64,000 bases of DNA. Origin: Ianthella basta (Eukaryota > Porifera > Demospongiae > Verongiida > Ianthellidae). The notes below the pieces were generated by a model, which saw only the letters and a list, made by a program, of their open reading frames with translations, ran no database searches and was not told the origin of the DNA. Below are positions 38,601-48,203 of this stretch, one piece after another (the stretch's first letter is position 1; the number at the start of each line of letters is the position of its first letter). The position numbers were made by a program, and so were the translations under genes. The stretch lies in NCBI GenBank assembly GCA_964019415.1, contig OZ025881.1:3490265-3554264 (forward strand), written 5' to 3'.

Positions 38601-41600
38601 AGAACCTATAGGAGGAGCAAACATCCATAGGACAGCAGGGGTCTTTTGTTTATAGAACATGCAGAGCATTATGCAGTAGTTAGCTCACATGAAGGCAGCA
38701 GATGCATGCAGTTCATGGTTTAATACTGATAAAGTTTGTACTCTATAGCTCTGTTGCACAGACCCTTGCTAATACTTCAGTGTCTATATGTTACATCTAT
38801 ATGGGAAACTGACAAATACTCACTCTCTATTGATGAATCCAGAGTAGTTGGAAGGGATGTGCCTTCTATGTCAATTGCCTGTGAAGTGGAGACACCACTG
38901 AGCAGGACACTATCAAAGAAGGCTGAATCCATCACAGAAGATTGAGATAAGGTAGGAGTGGCTTCAGCTGTCACAGGGGAGCTTGGAGTGGGCTCAATAA
39001 CAGATGGAGAGGAGAAGACAGGAGTACGCTCTGATGGCACAGAACCTATAGAGGGAGCAAACATCCATAGGACAGCAGGGGTCATTTGTTTATAAATCAT
39101 GCAGAGCATTATGCAGTAGTTAGCTCACATGAAGGCAGCTAGCAGATGCAGTTCATTGTTTAATAATGATAAAGTTTGCACTCCATAGCTCTGTTGCACA
39201 GACCCTTGCTAATACTTCAGTGTCTATGTTACATCTATGTAGGAAACTGACAAATACTCACTCTCTATTGATGAATCCAGAGTAGTTGGAAGGGATGTGC
39301 CTTCTATATCAATTGCCTGTGAAGTGGAGACACCATTGAGCAGGACACTATCAAAGAAGGCTGAATCCATCACAGAAGATTGAGATAAGGTAGGAGTGAC
39401 TTCAGCTGTCACAGGGGAGCTTGGAGTGGGCTCAATAACAGATGGAGAGGAGAAGATAGGAGTACGCTCTGATGGCACAGAACCTATTGGAGGAGCAAAC
39501 ATCCATAGGACAGCAGGGGTCTTTTGTTCATAGAACATGCAGAGCATTCATGAATGTATGCAGTAGTTAGCTCAATGGAAGGCAGCACGTTCATGGTTAG
39601 CTATTGGTTGAGACGTTTTGCACTCTATAGCTCTGTTTGTTGTGTTGTATGGCTACTCTAGTGCATAAGCACTTGCTAATAATTATATGGTATAAACCTG
39701 TCCTTAAAAAACTGACATATGATTATTCTCACTCTATATTGTAACATCCAGAGTAGTTTAATAATGATAAAGTTTGTACTCCATAGCTCTGTTGCACAGA
39801 CCCTTGCTAATACTTCAGTGTCAATTAAGGGAACCGACAAATACTCACTCTCTATTAATGAATCCAGTGTAGTTGGAAGGGATGTGCCTTCTATGTCAAT
39901 TGCCTGTGAAGTGGAGACAACACTGAGCAGTATGCTATCAAAGAAGGCTGAATCCATCACAGAAGATTGAGATAAAGTAGGAGTGGCTTCAGCTGTCACA
40001 GGGAAGCTTTGAGTGGGCTCAATAACAGTGGAGCTAGAAGTGCTCACTGACGAAGTCGAGGAGATAGGAGCGTTCACAGATGGAGTAGAGGAGATAGGAG
40101 CACTCACAGATGAAGCAGAGTAGATAGGAGCACTCACTGATGGAGTAGAGGAGATAGGAGTGCTCGCTGACAGTGTAGAGGAGATAGGAGTGCTAGCTGA
40201 CAGTGTAGAGGAGATAGGAGCACTCACTGACGGTGTAGAGGAGATAGGAGCACTCACTGATAGCACAAAACCTAGGAGAGTGAACATAAAGGGCAGCAGT
40301 GATCATTTGCTTACAGAATAGCAGTGTAAGCACTCATGCAAACGTGGCAGCTAGCTCATATGACAGCAGCAGATGTAGTTTGTACTCTATAGCATATGTA
40401 GCTCTGATTGTTATGCTGGATACTATGGGTGCTGTACTCATGCTGGTTGATGGACATAAAACACTACATAAGGAAAGTCCCAGAGGGTTAGGACCAGGCT
40501 AGGCCCAGGTTGGAATGCAGTGCGACAATTAAATTCTGGTTTCACATGGTTACTTAAAACATGCACTTCTGTCCTTAACTTCCTGCATCTGGTTGCACTT
40601 GTTCTCTACAGCAGCACATTTGCATTTAATTAGCAGTTAAAGCACCAGCTGCAGTGGATGTGTACCTTCACTGCTAAGAGAAGAGCGGTATCGATCACCT
40701 GTACACTATCACTGATGCTAGCTGGTATGCAGAAAAGATCAGTTGTCACACATACACACATGAATGCATGCAAACAGATGCATGCACAAACACACACATG
40801 TACACACACACAATGAATGTACCATTCATTTCACCTGTAACTTGCAGAGTAGCTGTTGCTTGGTCTGTGTTTGCGGACCCATCACTGTTCATGTTGCTAC
40901 CCACACATGTCACCATTGCTCCACTGTCAAACCTGGCCACATTATGGAGAGTGACAGTGCGGGTCACTTCCATGAAGCTAGTGGGCGTGGCCTCTGTCAT
41001 CAGGGTCTGGTTCCCAATGGTGTACAAGGCAGTCACTCCTAGGCCTGACAGTTGGATGTTGAGGGTTGTCTCAGGAAAGCCACGAGCTACACAAGTGAAG
41101 TTGACATCATCACCCGCAGCAGCCACCACTTGAGTAGTGCTGACTCCATTGATGAAGACAGTAGGAGCAACTAAATGGGATGTAGATCACAGAACAGAAT
41201 ATCAAGCAGTCAGTGTCTCTACATTATTAAACAACTATAGGAGCATGCAGGATGCTATTGAAACACTAGTACAGCTGGTCAGGTCATGGTACACATATAA
41301 TACAGTGCAATGCCTACCTCAGTCTATTTACTGAGGTATATCAATTAACCCATGGCGACTGAGGCTTTACAGGATATAACCGAGGTGGACAAATATATAT
41401 CACCCAAGGGCTGCAGGACAGACATTTAGTAAAATGCTGTTACTCTTTATACTAGGACCCATGTCTCTACTCATGATCAGATGGTTGTCAGCCTGTCAGT
41501 TAATTATTTTAGAAGGCTGGATATAAGTACCATGCAGTAGTGGCATCCATTTATTCTGCTAATTGCACAACGGCTGAAGCCAGTGGCACCTCAGGCAGTC

Positions 41601-44600
41601 CTTATATAGCCAAGAGGACAAATGCCACTGATTCCACCTAAAAACAACATTAGGCCTAACAATACATTACTAAGCACACTTACCATATGAGCTAACAATC
41701 ACAGTATTCTCGGGAGTTGGCTGTGTAGTAATGAGCAGCGTTGGCAAAACGTATGGTCCATAGTACCCCACTCTAAGAAAAGCTGACCCAGCAGGGATGG
41801 TGTAGGTCTGTCCCACATTAGTCCTTGTAGCTGGTGAGAACAGGCTATTGCGACCAGTCAAGAAAGTTGGATCATTCTCATTGTACCACCAGTCATGAGC
41901 ATAGTAGTTCCCTCTGAACCTTGCCTCCAGCACTAAATCAGTACTAGTGTCCAGTACCACATACCGCGGGGTCACGCGGACAGGAGGAGGAGGGGGGAAC
42001 TCTGCGCAGGGAACAAGCAGATATTGCTGGTATGTTACACTTGGAAATGTAACTCATTGCCAACTAGCTAGCAGAATATCTGAATATTTGCTGATGATAT
42101 GTAGTTGATCAGACACTGTAAAACACTCTACAGAATAATGTGTGAATTAACAACAAACTATGTTGTGCTAAAGTTGTGTCTGTAAGTAATGATAATCAGA
42201 TCATGACATACACATAATTATGTAATGGACAAATGTATGCATGGGCTGCATGGGGTAGAGGAATCGTTGGTAACAAGCCTTTTACACTGAAGTGTTAGAA
42301 GGTGGGGGAGGGAGTGGCCACTTTGCCCTAATGCATGACTGACAACCAATGATCTCCTCCCAATTTATCTAAAACCAAGTTAGCAAAGACATAAACACTT
42401 GTTCCCCCTTACTGGGGCTCTTGAGTGTGGTGTACTGATGGAAGCATTGGGATGGCTACCTGCTAATGTATCCAACATGCACTTGTGGTTTCTACAAAAT
42501 GAGGCTGCAGTATGAATGAGTGATAGGTGCTGTGTAGGTTGAAGGAGAGGTTGACAGTATACTCAGTGTGAAAGTAAGTATACTTTGCTAACTGAGTTAA
42601 ATTTATCAGTGTACACTAAGTCTGGCTGCAGCTGCTTCAAAGCAACTGTAGCCAATGTACACTGACAATTATATACAAACCAACAATACATACTTGCACT
42701 TGAGGTGGATGTAAAAACATAATTATGCAGTTAGTTATCCAAACTGACACTTCTATTGTCCATTAGTATGCCACACTAATATGAGCAACAATATACGGAT
42801 GAGACAACTATATCTGTCTGTGGCCCTTCCATCTTTGTTTTGATGACTGGGAAAGCATTCACTGCATGGTTGTCAATCAATAGGGTGGTCCATAGCCTCC
42901 TTGACACTAAGTTCACCATTATTGGCACTATATGTTGCATTAAGTAGGAATTGCCTGATGAAGAATGGCTTCATGATCATGATGTTGAGAAAGTGCAAAC
43001 ACACAATCTCCCAGCTGTACTCAATGATAGATTCCTTCTTAAAGATTGGAATTGATGAAGAAGATTGGAAAAGAGTAGAGATCAACAAAATTAAAATTAA
43101 ATCCAAACCAATCATGCATGCAGCTAGTGCATAGGGTAATCTGACCACTCAGCATTGTGCACTATCGACAAACACACATGCCCCCTGTGCTCTGATATAT
43201 AGAATCCCAGAGATACATTTATATTGCATAGCCCAATGCTTCACACATACAGCAAACAATGTTCACCTGATCCATAGAGGTACAAGTCACTGGTTGCATT
43301 CTCATTTGTATCACTTGTGTTGGCAAAGCAGTGGTAGGCGCCATCATGGACTGGTTGGAAGTTGAGGAAGTTCAGCTGAAGGATCCGCTCAGTGCTTGCA
43401 TGGACTGTTTCAGTCAGTCTGGTGTTCACAAGACCCCCATCACTGATCACTACCCCATCCTTGTCAAAGTATAAAGTGAACAGATTAGATGAATGAGTTA
43501 TGGTGCAACTGATGTTGAAAACAGCTCCAGTGTTGAGGTTGAAGAGAGTTGGGTAAGTGGCTATAACAGGGTTGGCTGACAGCACTTCAGAAGGTGGAAG
43601 CAAACTTGGCACTAGAGTGAGACCTGTTACAATGCATATTATGGACAAGAAAACAGTGTGGTCATATAGAGTTAAGATGAATATAATCATGCATTACCTA
43701 AGATATGAACAAGGGTTATCACTGGATTTTACGCCTACCAGCCTTCTACACCATAGAGTCTCAAGAGGCTGGGGGGCCGGAGCCCTATTGGCGGCAACCA
43801 GTGATGTAGGATGACTAGCAGGGAAAGGCAATCACTAGTTGCCGTCAATAGGACTTTGCCCCCCCCCCCCAGCCTCCCGAGACAATATGGTGTAGAAGTC
43901 TGGTAGCTGTAAAATCCAGTGATTAGCCCTTGTTTTACCTAGCTCGGCCTGTTCATTGTAGTGGCCTACTGCAATCAGCCAACCTCTCAACAATCTAATA
44001 CATAACATAAAGCAATTGATACAGAATCTGATACAACTGCATGCAGTGCAAACTGCAGGGGACTGCATTCCAAGTGCAAATTGCTCAAGGACACAGCCTT
44101 ATAAATTCTTGTGCCGCTGTACAACTACATACCTACATGAGGGTGAGTGTGTAGAAATCTATGCAGCTACACTGAAAGTGCTGTGTGACAGCTAATACAT
44201 TTCCTCCTGCTTGTCCTGACCCATCAACTTGTACCGGTTGATAGCTATAGATTACATACATTATGACGTCAATCACTATATTCATTTTGGTCTAACCTTG
44301 AGTCACTGCTGACAGATACAAAACCAGGACACCTGAATGTGTTGAAGAAGAATGGAAGCAATGGATATCATTGACAGGCACATGGCTTCAGTGCTGAATA
44401 ATAATGCATGCCTGAGGAAATAACCCTAAATCTTCAATGTAGCTAGTACTCAGAACTTGCTCTTGAGCTAGCTATTGTTCATCCTCTTACTCACTTCAGG
44501 TTTTCTGGGGTCTGAAGATGTGATGTCTATAGCTACTCTAGCCATTATATGTACCATGAATACTCCAGAACACAATGGACGCACATCATAACTAGTCGCA

Positions 44601-45069
44601 GCTACCAAATGCCAGTAGATGAATGAACCTGCGTGGTTCTTGCATACACTGGTTTCTACATCTTATAGGCACATTTGCAGGGTCCACATGTACAATACAC
44701 GCACGTATATGTCATTGATGAAGAGAAAGACTGTTTTAAAGTATGAAGGGCGCAGACATAGCTAACTAGCACCACCCCTCCGTAGACTGTGGTAACTAGC
44801 TACAGGCTTCGTATTATATTTGGACGGAGAGACACCAATAGGGTTAGTCCTGCCAAAAATGTATGATATTAGTTTGTTAACTGTTTGTAGAGTAGCAGTG
44901 ACGACACTATGAGCTACGCGTGACACTGTCTTCTTGTGGGCAACGGAAAGAAGCAGCTAACTCAGCTTGTGGTTAGTTGTTAGCCTCTTGGTGGTATAAT
45001 CGAGGGATAGACGCTACGATACTCACTTGCAGTCAACAGCGATGAGAGGAACGTCCTCTGCTTCTCCAT
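19696..45069 (-). CDS. Giant Ig/FN3/EGF modular protein, 39 exons, about 3,715 aa
   Basis: I traced 39 minus-strand exons with GT-AG borders; their lengths sum to 11,148 nt, in frame from ATG (45069) to stop (19696). Domain order: signal peptide, 3 Ig-like, Ser/Thr/Pro stalk (6 exons), Ig, five Ig-A/Ig-B pairs, 8 Ig (exons 22-29), 4 FN3, 3 Ig, EGF, short C-terminal exon. Almost all internal exons are phase 1-1 and encode one whole domain, the classic architecture for exon shuffling and duplication. Such Ig/FN3 proteins act in adhesion or recognition at the cell surface or in the matrix. No TM segment or GPI signal is visible at the modelled end, so as drawn the product is secreted; another 3' end may exist. 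Joining exons 21 and 22 across 29.4-31.1 kb is the least certain link, because that intron contains promoter-like DNA. Function is inferred from architecture only. Confidence 0.8.
20051..20164 (-). CDS. Ig gene exon 38: EGF-like domain
   Basis: 114 nt, phase 1-1. Six cysteines in EGF order: C-TTSP-C-LNGGT-C-SQPAGTYT-C-T-C-RNGYTGIV-C. No calcium-binding signature (no D-x-D/N-E start). An equivalent exon is kept open in copy A at 12432-12545. Confidence 0.92.
20322..20602. repeat. (TG)n microsatellite, copy B intron
   Basis: About 280 bp of TG repeats with a few interruptions near 20402-20455 and 20504-20520, in the intron between the EGF and Ig exons. Positional twin of 12991-13125. Confidence 0.97.
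20862..22024 (-). CDS. Ig gene exons 35-37: three-Ig cassette, second copy
   Basis: Exons 22024-21743 (282 nt), 21587-21264 (324) and 21194-20862 (333), the same lengths and order as 26104-27366 and near-identical in the first and third domains. The second again lacks the Ig disulphide. In copy A of the segmental duplication the middle exon is frameshifted; here it is intact. Confidence 0.9.
22340..24929 (-). CDS. Ig gene exons 30-34: four fibronectin type III domains
   Basis: Exons 24929-24591 (339 nt), 24448-24125 (324), 23888-23601 (288), and one FN3 split over 23293-23187 and 22517-22340. Signatures: 'VLSWVISFDGNRPVTRNIIY', 'FEVTWSSPDPPNGIIASY', 'LLVTWDHPLAQDRNGVITSY', 'LIVSWYPPSIPRGVIIEYQ', then 'PGLAPATNYTVSVTALSDAG'. 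The first three are phase 1-1; the split domain goes 1-0 then 0-1. For the last exon I chose acceptor gtggag|CAT at 22518. A stronger-looking tgcag at 22600 would put the FN3 C-terminus out of frame. FN3 after Ig is the usual order in cell-adhesion proteins. Confidence 0.82.
25366..25758 (-). CDS. Ig gene exon 29: large Ig domain
   Basis: 393 nt, phase 1-1. 'VTLNCSLQGYPLSAIQWMKD' and 'DTASYICEVGALF' give C-W-C; a long insertion (QDPTDTYPYSSILDSN) lies between the D and E strands. Last Ig before the FN3 block. Confidence 0.85.
25831..26028. mobile_element. Palindromic MITE, family member 1
   Basis: Begins 'ctaggttgaagctgggtaaa' and ends with the complement ('tttacccaacttcaacctag'). The arms also share 'tcactgg', 'ttatgc.gaccagcc' and 'acaccagtg.tgttac'. 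About 198 bp, noncoding, inside an intron of the Ig gene. A second member is at 43708-43934. Confidence 0.8.
26104..27366 (-). CDS. Ig gene exons 26-28: three-Ig cassette, first copy
   Basis: Exons 27366-27085 (282 nt), 26936-26613 (324) and 26436-26104 (333), phase 1-1. The first has 'PATFSCTAQGNPVPTISW' and 'GVYTCSASNGVGPSPN'. The second lacks the usual Cys pair (NLTLSDLNNNFEGTFTM). The third has 'DISFECLALAEPLHSLTWYF' and 'DRGTYMCLAENRHGS'. The same three exons with identical lengths recur at 20862-22024 and, decayed, at 13393-14553. Confidence 0.9.
27564..29429 (-). CDS. Ig gene exons 22-25: four distinct Ig domains
   Basis: Exons 29429-29091 (339 nt), 28995-28681 (315), 28340-27975 (366) and 27857-27564 (294), all phase 1-1. 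Cys pairs: 'AVFTCVSTG'/'GVYTCVAMNSLD', 'VQIICFTAGYPRPAITW'/'GVYECASSNLLG', 'VTFSCSVFGVPAPSLSW'/'MYQCVAVNTVGGG', 'LVLSCIATASPRPNITWY'/'NYTCVVENAVD'. They are I-set-like and mutually divergent, unlike the array upstream, so they are older cassettes. Confidence 0.88.
29659..29965. mobile_element. Nested inverted-repeat element
   Basis: Inner hairpin: 29827-29885 (ccatcccctatttctccacc) pairs with about 29903-29965 (ggtggagaaataggggatgg). Outer pair: 'gatgtagggatggtgca' near 29663 against 'tgcaccatccctacatc' near 29814. Another 'accatccctacat' lies at about 30628. It looks like a foldback transposon or MITE. Confidence 0.65.
30452..30502 (+). CDS. Candidate isolated first exon MAKDVDAFYKAAHARVE
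   Basis: ATG in strong context (gaaacATGG) followed by 17 codons and a good donor (GAA|gtaagg, phase 0), downstream of a CpG-containing, purine-rich leader. I find no second exon before 31.1 kb and do not recognise the peptide. It may be a real gene start, a duplicated 5' fragment, or chance. Confidence 0.3.
31136..35869 (-). CDS. Ig gene exons 12-21: five tandem Ig-A/Ig-B pairs
   Basis: Ig-A exons (315 nt each): 35869-35555, 34972-34658, 34077-33763, 33183-32869, 31936-31622. Ig-B exons (297 nt each): 35361-35065, 34466-34170, 33572-33276, 32325-32029, 31432-31136. Ig-A has 'GALMCTATGVPAPTISWF' and 'FATITCTASNGVGAN'; Ig-B has 'VSFNCTVDSYPSSNITWHHN' and 'DIGTYSCSAVNIEG'. Both are C-W-C I-set-like domains with several N-glycosylation sites. 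Copies differ at only a few residues (e.g. ISEGA/ISEGD, SSMNE/SSMDE, TDVL/TDIL/TEVL/TEVR) and their introns are also nearly identical. Units repeat every 894-897 bp; one is 1,247 bp because of an insertion. This indicates very recent expansion or gene conversion. Confidence 0.92.
32458..32812. mobile_element. About 355-bp insertion in one array intron
   Basis: Sister introns run straight from the 'acatacatacata' tract to 'acatatacatgtgtacatac'. Here unrelated DNA lies between, with repeated 'cgaatagtggcc' motifs. Ends such as 'cagtatttgcctg' and 'aatacagtactt' are weakly inverted, as in a degraded DNA transposon or MITE. It is no longer coding and does not affect the neighbouring exons. Confidence 0.65.
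36028..36333 (-). CDS. Ig gene exon 11: Ig-like domain
   Basis: 306 nt, phase 1-1. 'VTVEWERNGFPLSNTS' gives the C-strand Trp and 'DNGTYTVSASNAAGS' the F strand, but both canonical cysteines are replaced, as in some Ig-like I-set domains lacking the disulphide. The 36.33-37.35 kb intron before it has no coding signal. Confidence 0.8.
36334..37349. other. Intron, no coding signal
   Basis: About 1 kb between Ig exons 11 and 10. It holds a short GGT/GTG-rich stretch near 36800-36830 and nothing else recognised. Confidence 0.6.
37350..39483 (-). CDS. Ig gene exons 6-10: tandem stalk exons of 222 nt
   Basis: Exons 39483-39262, 39045-38824, 38605-38384 and 38018-37797 are each exactly 222 nt (74 aa); 37580-37350 is 231 nt with a divergent end. 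All are phase 1-1 and share GSVPSERTPIFSSPSVIEPT, 'PVTAEATPTLSQSSVMDSAF' and, in the first four, 'TSLPTTLDSSIE'. The spacing is about 438-440 bp, except about 587 bp across the 38.0-38.6 kb intron, which holds a decayed exon end. Introns are repeated too, so whole exon-plus-intron units were duplicated. The product is a Ser/Thr/Pro-rich stalk with no cysteine. Confidence 0.88.
39849..40271 (-). CDS. Ig gene exon 5: coding minisatellite and stalk start
   Basis: 423 nt, phase 1-1. The first half is seven full copies and a partial copy of a 10-residue unit such as VSAPISSTPS, encoded by a 30-bp DNA repeat at about 40035-40262. The second half matches the 74-residue stalk repeat (VIEPTQSFPVTAEATPTLSQ). 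Rich in Ser/Thr/Pro, so an extended, probably O-glycosylated segment is expected. Unit number probably varies between individuals. Confidence 0.85.
40835..41170 (-). CDS. Ig gene exon 4: Ig domain
   Basis: 336 nt, phase 1-1. 'DDVNFTCVARGFPETTLNIQ' and 'FDSGAMVTCVGSNMNSDG' carry the Ig cysteines; the C-strand Trp is absent. It lies just before the low-complexity stalk. Confidence 0.8.
41684..42001 (-). CDS. Ig gene exon 3: beta-rich domain without the usual cysteines
   Basis: 318 nt, phase 1-1, good splice sites. Starts with a proline run (FPPPPPVRVTP), then 'DLVLEARFRGNYYAHDWWYN' and 'GQTYTIPAGSAFLRVGYYGP'. It has no cysteine pair, so membership of the Ig fold is a guess from context and strand-like pattern; it could be another beta-sandwich. 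Confidence 0.7.
42002..43266. other. Intron, no coding signal
   Basis: Between Ig exons 2 and 3. AT-rich; no domain or repeat recognised. Confidence 0.6.
43267..43623 (-). CDS. Ig gene exon 2: end of signal peptide plus Ig-like domain
   Basis: Exon of 357 nt, phase 1-1. 'FNISCTITHSSN' and 'DGAYHCFANTSD' give the B- and F-strand cysteines; the usual C-strand Trp is replaced by Tyr/Phe (LYFDKDG). Acceptor gtaacag at 43624, donor gtgaac at 43266. Confidence 0.8.
43708..43934. mobile_element. Palindromic MITE, family member 2
   Basis: Arms 'aacaagggttatcactgg' and 'ccagtgattagcccttgtt' with inner 'accagccttctacacca'/'tggtgtagaagtctggt' and 'gaggctgggggg'/'cccccagcctc'. It shares the 'tcactggat...accagcc.tctacacca' core with 25831-26028, so both belong to one family. 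Noncoding, in the first intron of the Ig gene. Confidence 0.8.
45027..45069 (-). CDS. Ig gene exon 1: start and first half of signal peptide
   Basis: ATG at 45069-45067 encodes MEKQRTFLSSLLTA, then donor A|gtgagt at 45026. Joined to exon 2 (SLTLVPSLLPPSEVLSA) it gives a plausible signal peptide with a basic residue and a Leu-rich core. The phase (one base left over) fits exon 2. This short exon is the best start candidate; it rests on the splice match and signal-peptide logic. Confidence 0.65.
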
Positions 45070-46375
45070 CACCGGGCCGCTTACAAACCCAGCATGCATA
45101 TGCGACTAGTGTAAGTGCTATTACGTCATATCCCTGGGAAAACTGACACACACCTACGTACCTGTAATAACACAAACATTCCAGAGCCAGAATATGCAGA
45201 CATATGCATCCTATGGGAATTATGAGTCTACAGGCAACTAACAGCATTTCATTATGCATTAGTTGGGCATTAAACCATTGGACGCGCAACACGTGCACAC
45301 AAGTACAAGCACAGTTTCCAGTAGATTAATGGGCCTGCTAAAGCATGCTACTGATGTGTGTGTACACACACAGCTGCAGGAAGTGGTTTTTATATATTGA
45401 GTGTCCAATTTATAGCTAGAAAACAGTGGGGGCTCTTTATCATATCCACTAGCTCACCCCACACCCATCTCTAATGTACTTATACTCATCATGCATGCGG
45501 GATGGAGGGAGGGGATGGCTAGGCTAGCCCACACATTGAGGAGCATGCCATCACACTACCCATGCACCGAATCATTATTGTACATTATCTGGATTCACTT
45601 ATAACTGACAGTAAGGTATTACACAAAGATGGTGATGATAGACACAAGAACTCCAGGATTTGATGTTACAGAGTAAGAGAGGCACTTTGTATGTATACAT
45701 CACTATAGCCAACAAGAGATAAACTCCAATGTTAAGGTGATTGACTGAGAAGGTATTCAACCAAGTTAATTAAGAACAGATCTACAACAGAACCAGTATG
45801 GGCTTACATCAACACCAAGGTGTTAATTAAGCTACACCATAGGTAATTAATTGTGTGTTTTAAAATGGATTGTGTCAAAAATGCATACATAGGCATACAG
45901 TATTATAATTAATATCTTTTGTTCTATGACGCGTTCACTAGGTTGACCACACAAAAGTGTGATGTGAACAGTGATATTTCCCGAGGCTAAAGGCCAAGGC
46001 GAATGACACTATTACATCACTCTTTTGTGTTATCTTAATAACACAGATTCGGTTTTCATGAACAATTAAAGCCTTTAACTGCATCATTTGACAGCTTACT
46101 TAACTTTGGTTGCCATAGGAACAAGATCTATGCATGTACAAATAAGCCATGTTCAGTCTATTCATCCAAACTACACAGAAACGTAGCCCTTTCCCTGGCA
46201 TAGGACACTGTGGTGACCTAGTTCCACAAGCATGCATTTGTCGCTTAAATATAACATGTGTATGGTCCAATGTCAGCACAGCTGTGCAGGTCACACTGGT
46301 GACACTCGAGCAGCTGTGACGTGATCCAGTTGATGTCTGTCACCAGACTAGTGTCCATTGGCTGCCATTGAGGAG
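45070..46375. other. Upstream region of the Ig gene; no gene seen
   Basis: Should contain the Ig gene promoter and 5' UTR. No coding domain or clear promoter box is recognised. Confidence 0.5.
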
Positions 46376-46500
46376 CTAGGAGAAGAAGTTGGTGGTTCCA
46401 ACACAGTCTCCTCCTATGCAGTTCAATGTCGGAGGGTCCCCATGCACACTGAAGAGTAGCCTGAAGGGGTCATACTCAGAGGGATGAGGAGGGGTGCGAT
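46376..46500 (-). other. Possible terminal exon, unrecognised
   Basis: A minus-strand frame reads 'EYDPFRLLFSVHGDPPTLNC' followed by 'IGGDCVGTTNFFS' and a stop at 46376-46378, after a pyrimidine-rich run ending 'cccctctgag'. It reads like a real C-terminus, but I cannot assign a family or connect it to other exons. Confidence 0.3.
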
Positions 46501-46562
46501 GGGGAGTGAGTGACAAGGGAGACACAAGGAGGGAGATCATTCATGCATTCAAAATGTACCAG

Positions 46563-46745
<183 letters not shown>

Positions 46746-47684
46746 TTCAATGCAAACATTCTCTCTCACCATGCATTTGCAGAGTACTTGCTACTCTGTG
46801 ACTATGTGGTAAGTGTGACTATCCTGCTTAGAAATGTCACCTACAGCTGGGAGCTAACACCTTGAGTAATCACTATGCATTAACCATCACACAGTGCTGA
46901 GGTACATATACGTAAATGGGTTTCTACACATGAGACTTTGCATGGGTGCTATGCACTTGTGCTTAGGAATGTACATACACCGAAGTGCTGTTAGATGAGT
47001 AGTCTTATCCTCATGCAGGCCCACGTCTGCAAACATGGCTGCATATAGCCTCATGCAGTTGCCCTGCAACGGTGTTTACATTTCCTAAACATATGTCCAT
47101 AATATTACAGGAAGATTGAAACACACCTCAATTACAGCTGATTTCAGTAAGTTAGGCGAATGGCAATTCGTAGATCTCAAACGGTAAGTGGCAAGTGGTG
47201 TAACATCATGGTGTGTTGTCGCAGTGTGATCATCCTGAGTGGTGCATGTACATGACTAAATGACACAATAGATCTCACAATATATGCCGTTGCAAAATAA
47301 CAGTGATATTCAGAATTTCACTGTCACAATGCTAAATGCACTGATATTCCCTATCACATGTACATCAGATATAAATATGACTCAAACATGTGCATCCAGT
47401 ATATGCCAACTCAAGGTATATAGTCAGATGAAGCTCTTATTGGCACTTCAAATGTCTCTAACAAAATGAATATACACAGCTATTGCAACATGCACCATGT
47501 GGTGACATGGTGGGGGCAGTTATAAACAAACATGACGGTGTTCTGGCCCTTTCAACGCCTTTATATACAAGAAAGAATATAACGTCTGATTTAATTTTAG
47601 ATGATAAAGTCTCAAATCATGCCTTCGTTCAGTCTAAATTGTGTTCAAACTACTGTACAGCTTACTGCACTTCTTTCAACATTA

Positions 47685-47912
47685 CTGCAGTGTGCCGTAC
47701 ATTTTCAGCCCTCTCCTCGCTGATACACGCAATATGTTCACTCCCAACACATGTACAGCCAGTCCCTTGGCCGTCTCCGACTCCCAAGCAGTGTTTCCGC
47801 CCGTCACAACGGCCACTCTATCGCTCTGGTCAACCTCGAGATAGGCAAATGGGCGCCCATAGCAAAGCACCTTGGCACGCAGGTTTAGAGCTGACTCTGA
47901 TAATGTTGCAGA
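47685..47912 (-). pseudogene. SDR-like (short-chain dehydrogenase) exon relic
   Basis: A minus-strand frame contains 'SDRVAVVTGGNTAWESETAK' followed by 'GLAVHVLGVNIL'. This resembles the N-terminal Rossmann motif of SDRs such as DHRSX/RDH types (DRVAIVTGG..GIG..TAK.LA..G..VI). The glycine-rich TGxxxGxG is damaged (TGGNTAWE) and the frame ends soon after, with no later SDR motifs. It is probably a pseudogene fragment or a badly decayed exon. Confidence 0.4.
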
Positions 47913-48203
47913 CGTTTAGCTAGCCTAGCGACCAACCTAGCTACGTATATTTTCCAGCCACCATCACACAGTGAAAGCTACACTATACTTGTGCATACAG
48001 TATACTTGCCAGTGCTACTTAACCACCCGTGGTGATAGGTCTGTCGGGTCATTTCCAAGTGTTAGGCATGCTGTTAACGAATTTAGAATGGAAAGGTTCA
48101 GGGGCTCAAATAACGAAATAACTATACAAACTTTATACTCAGTCTCTCTAATGCATGGATACTTTAACATAACCATGAATAGCATGAACAGTTTTACGCA
48201 ATG

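Noticed and set aside
42873..43148. Hydrophobic minus frame MVRLPYALAACMIGLDLILI...
   Set aside because: Considered as a TM or signal exon of the Ig gene, but it lacks matching splice sites and lies between exons 2 and 3, where a TM makes no sense.
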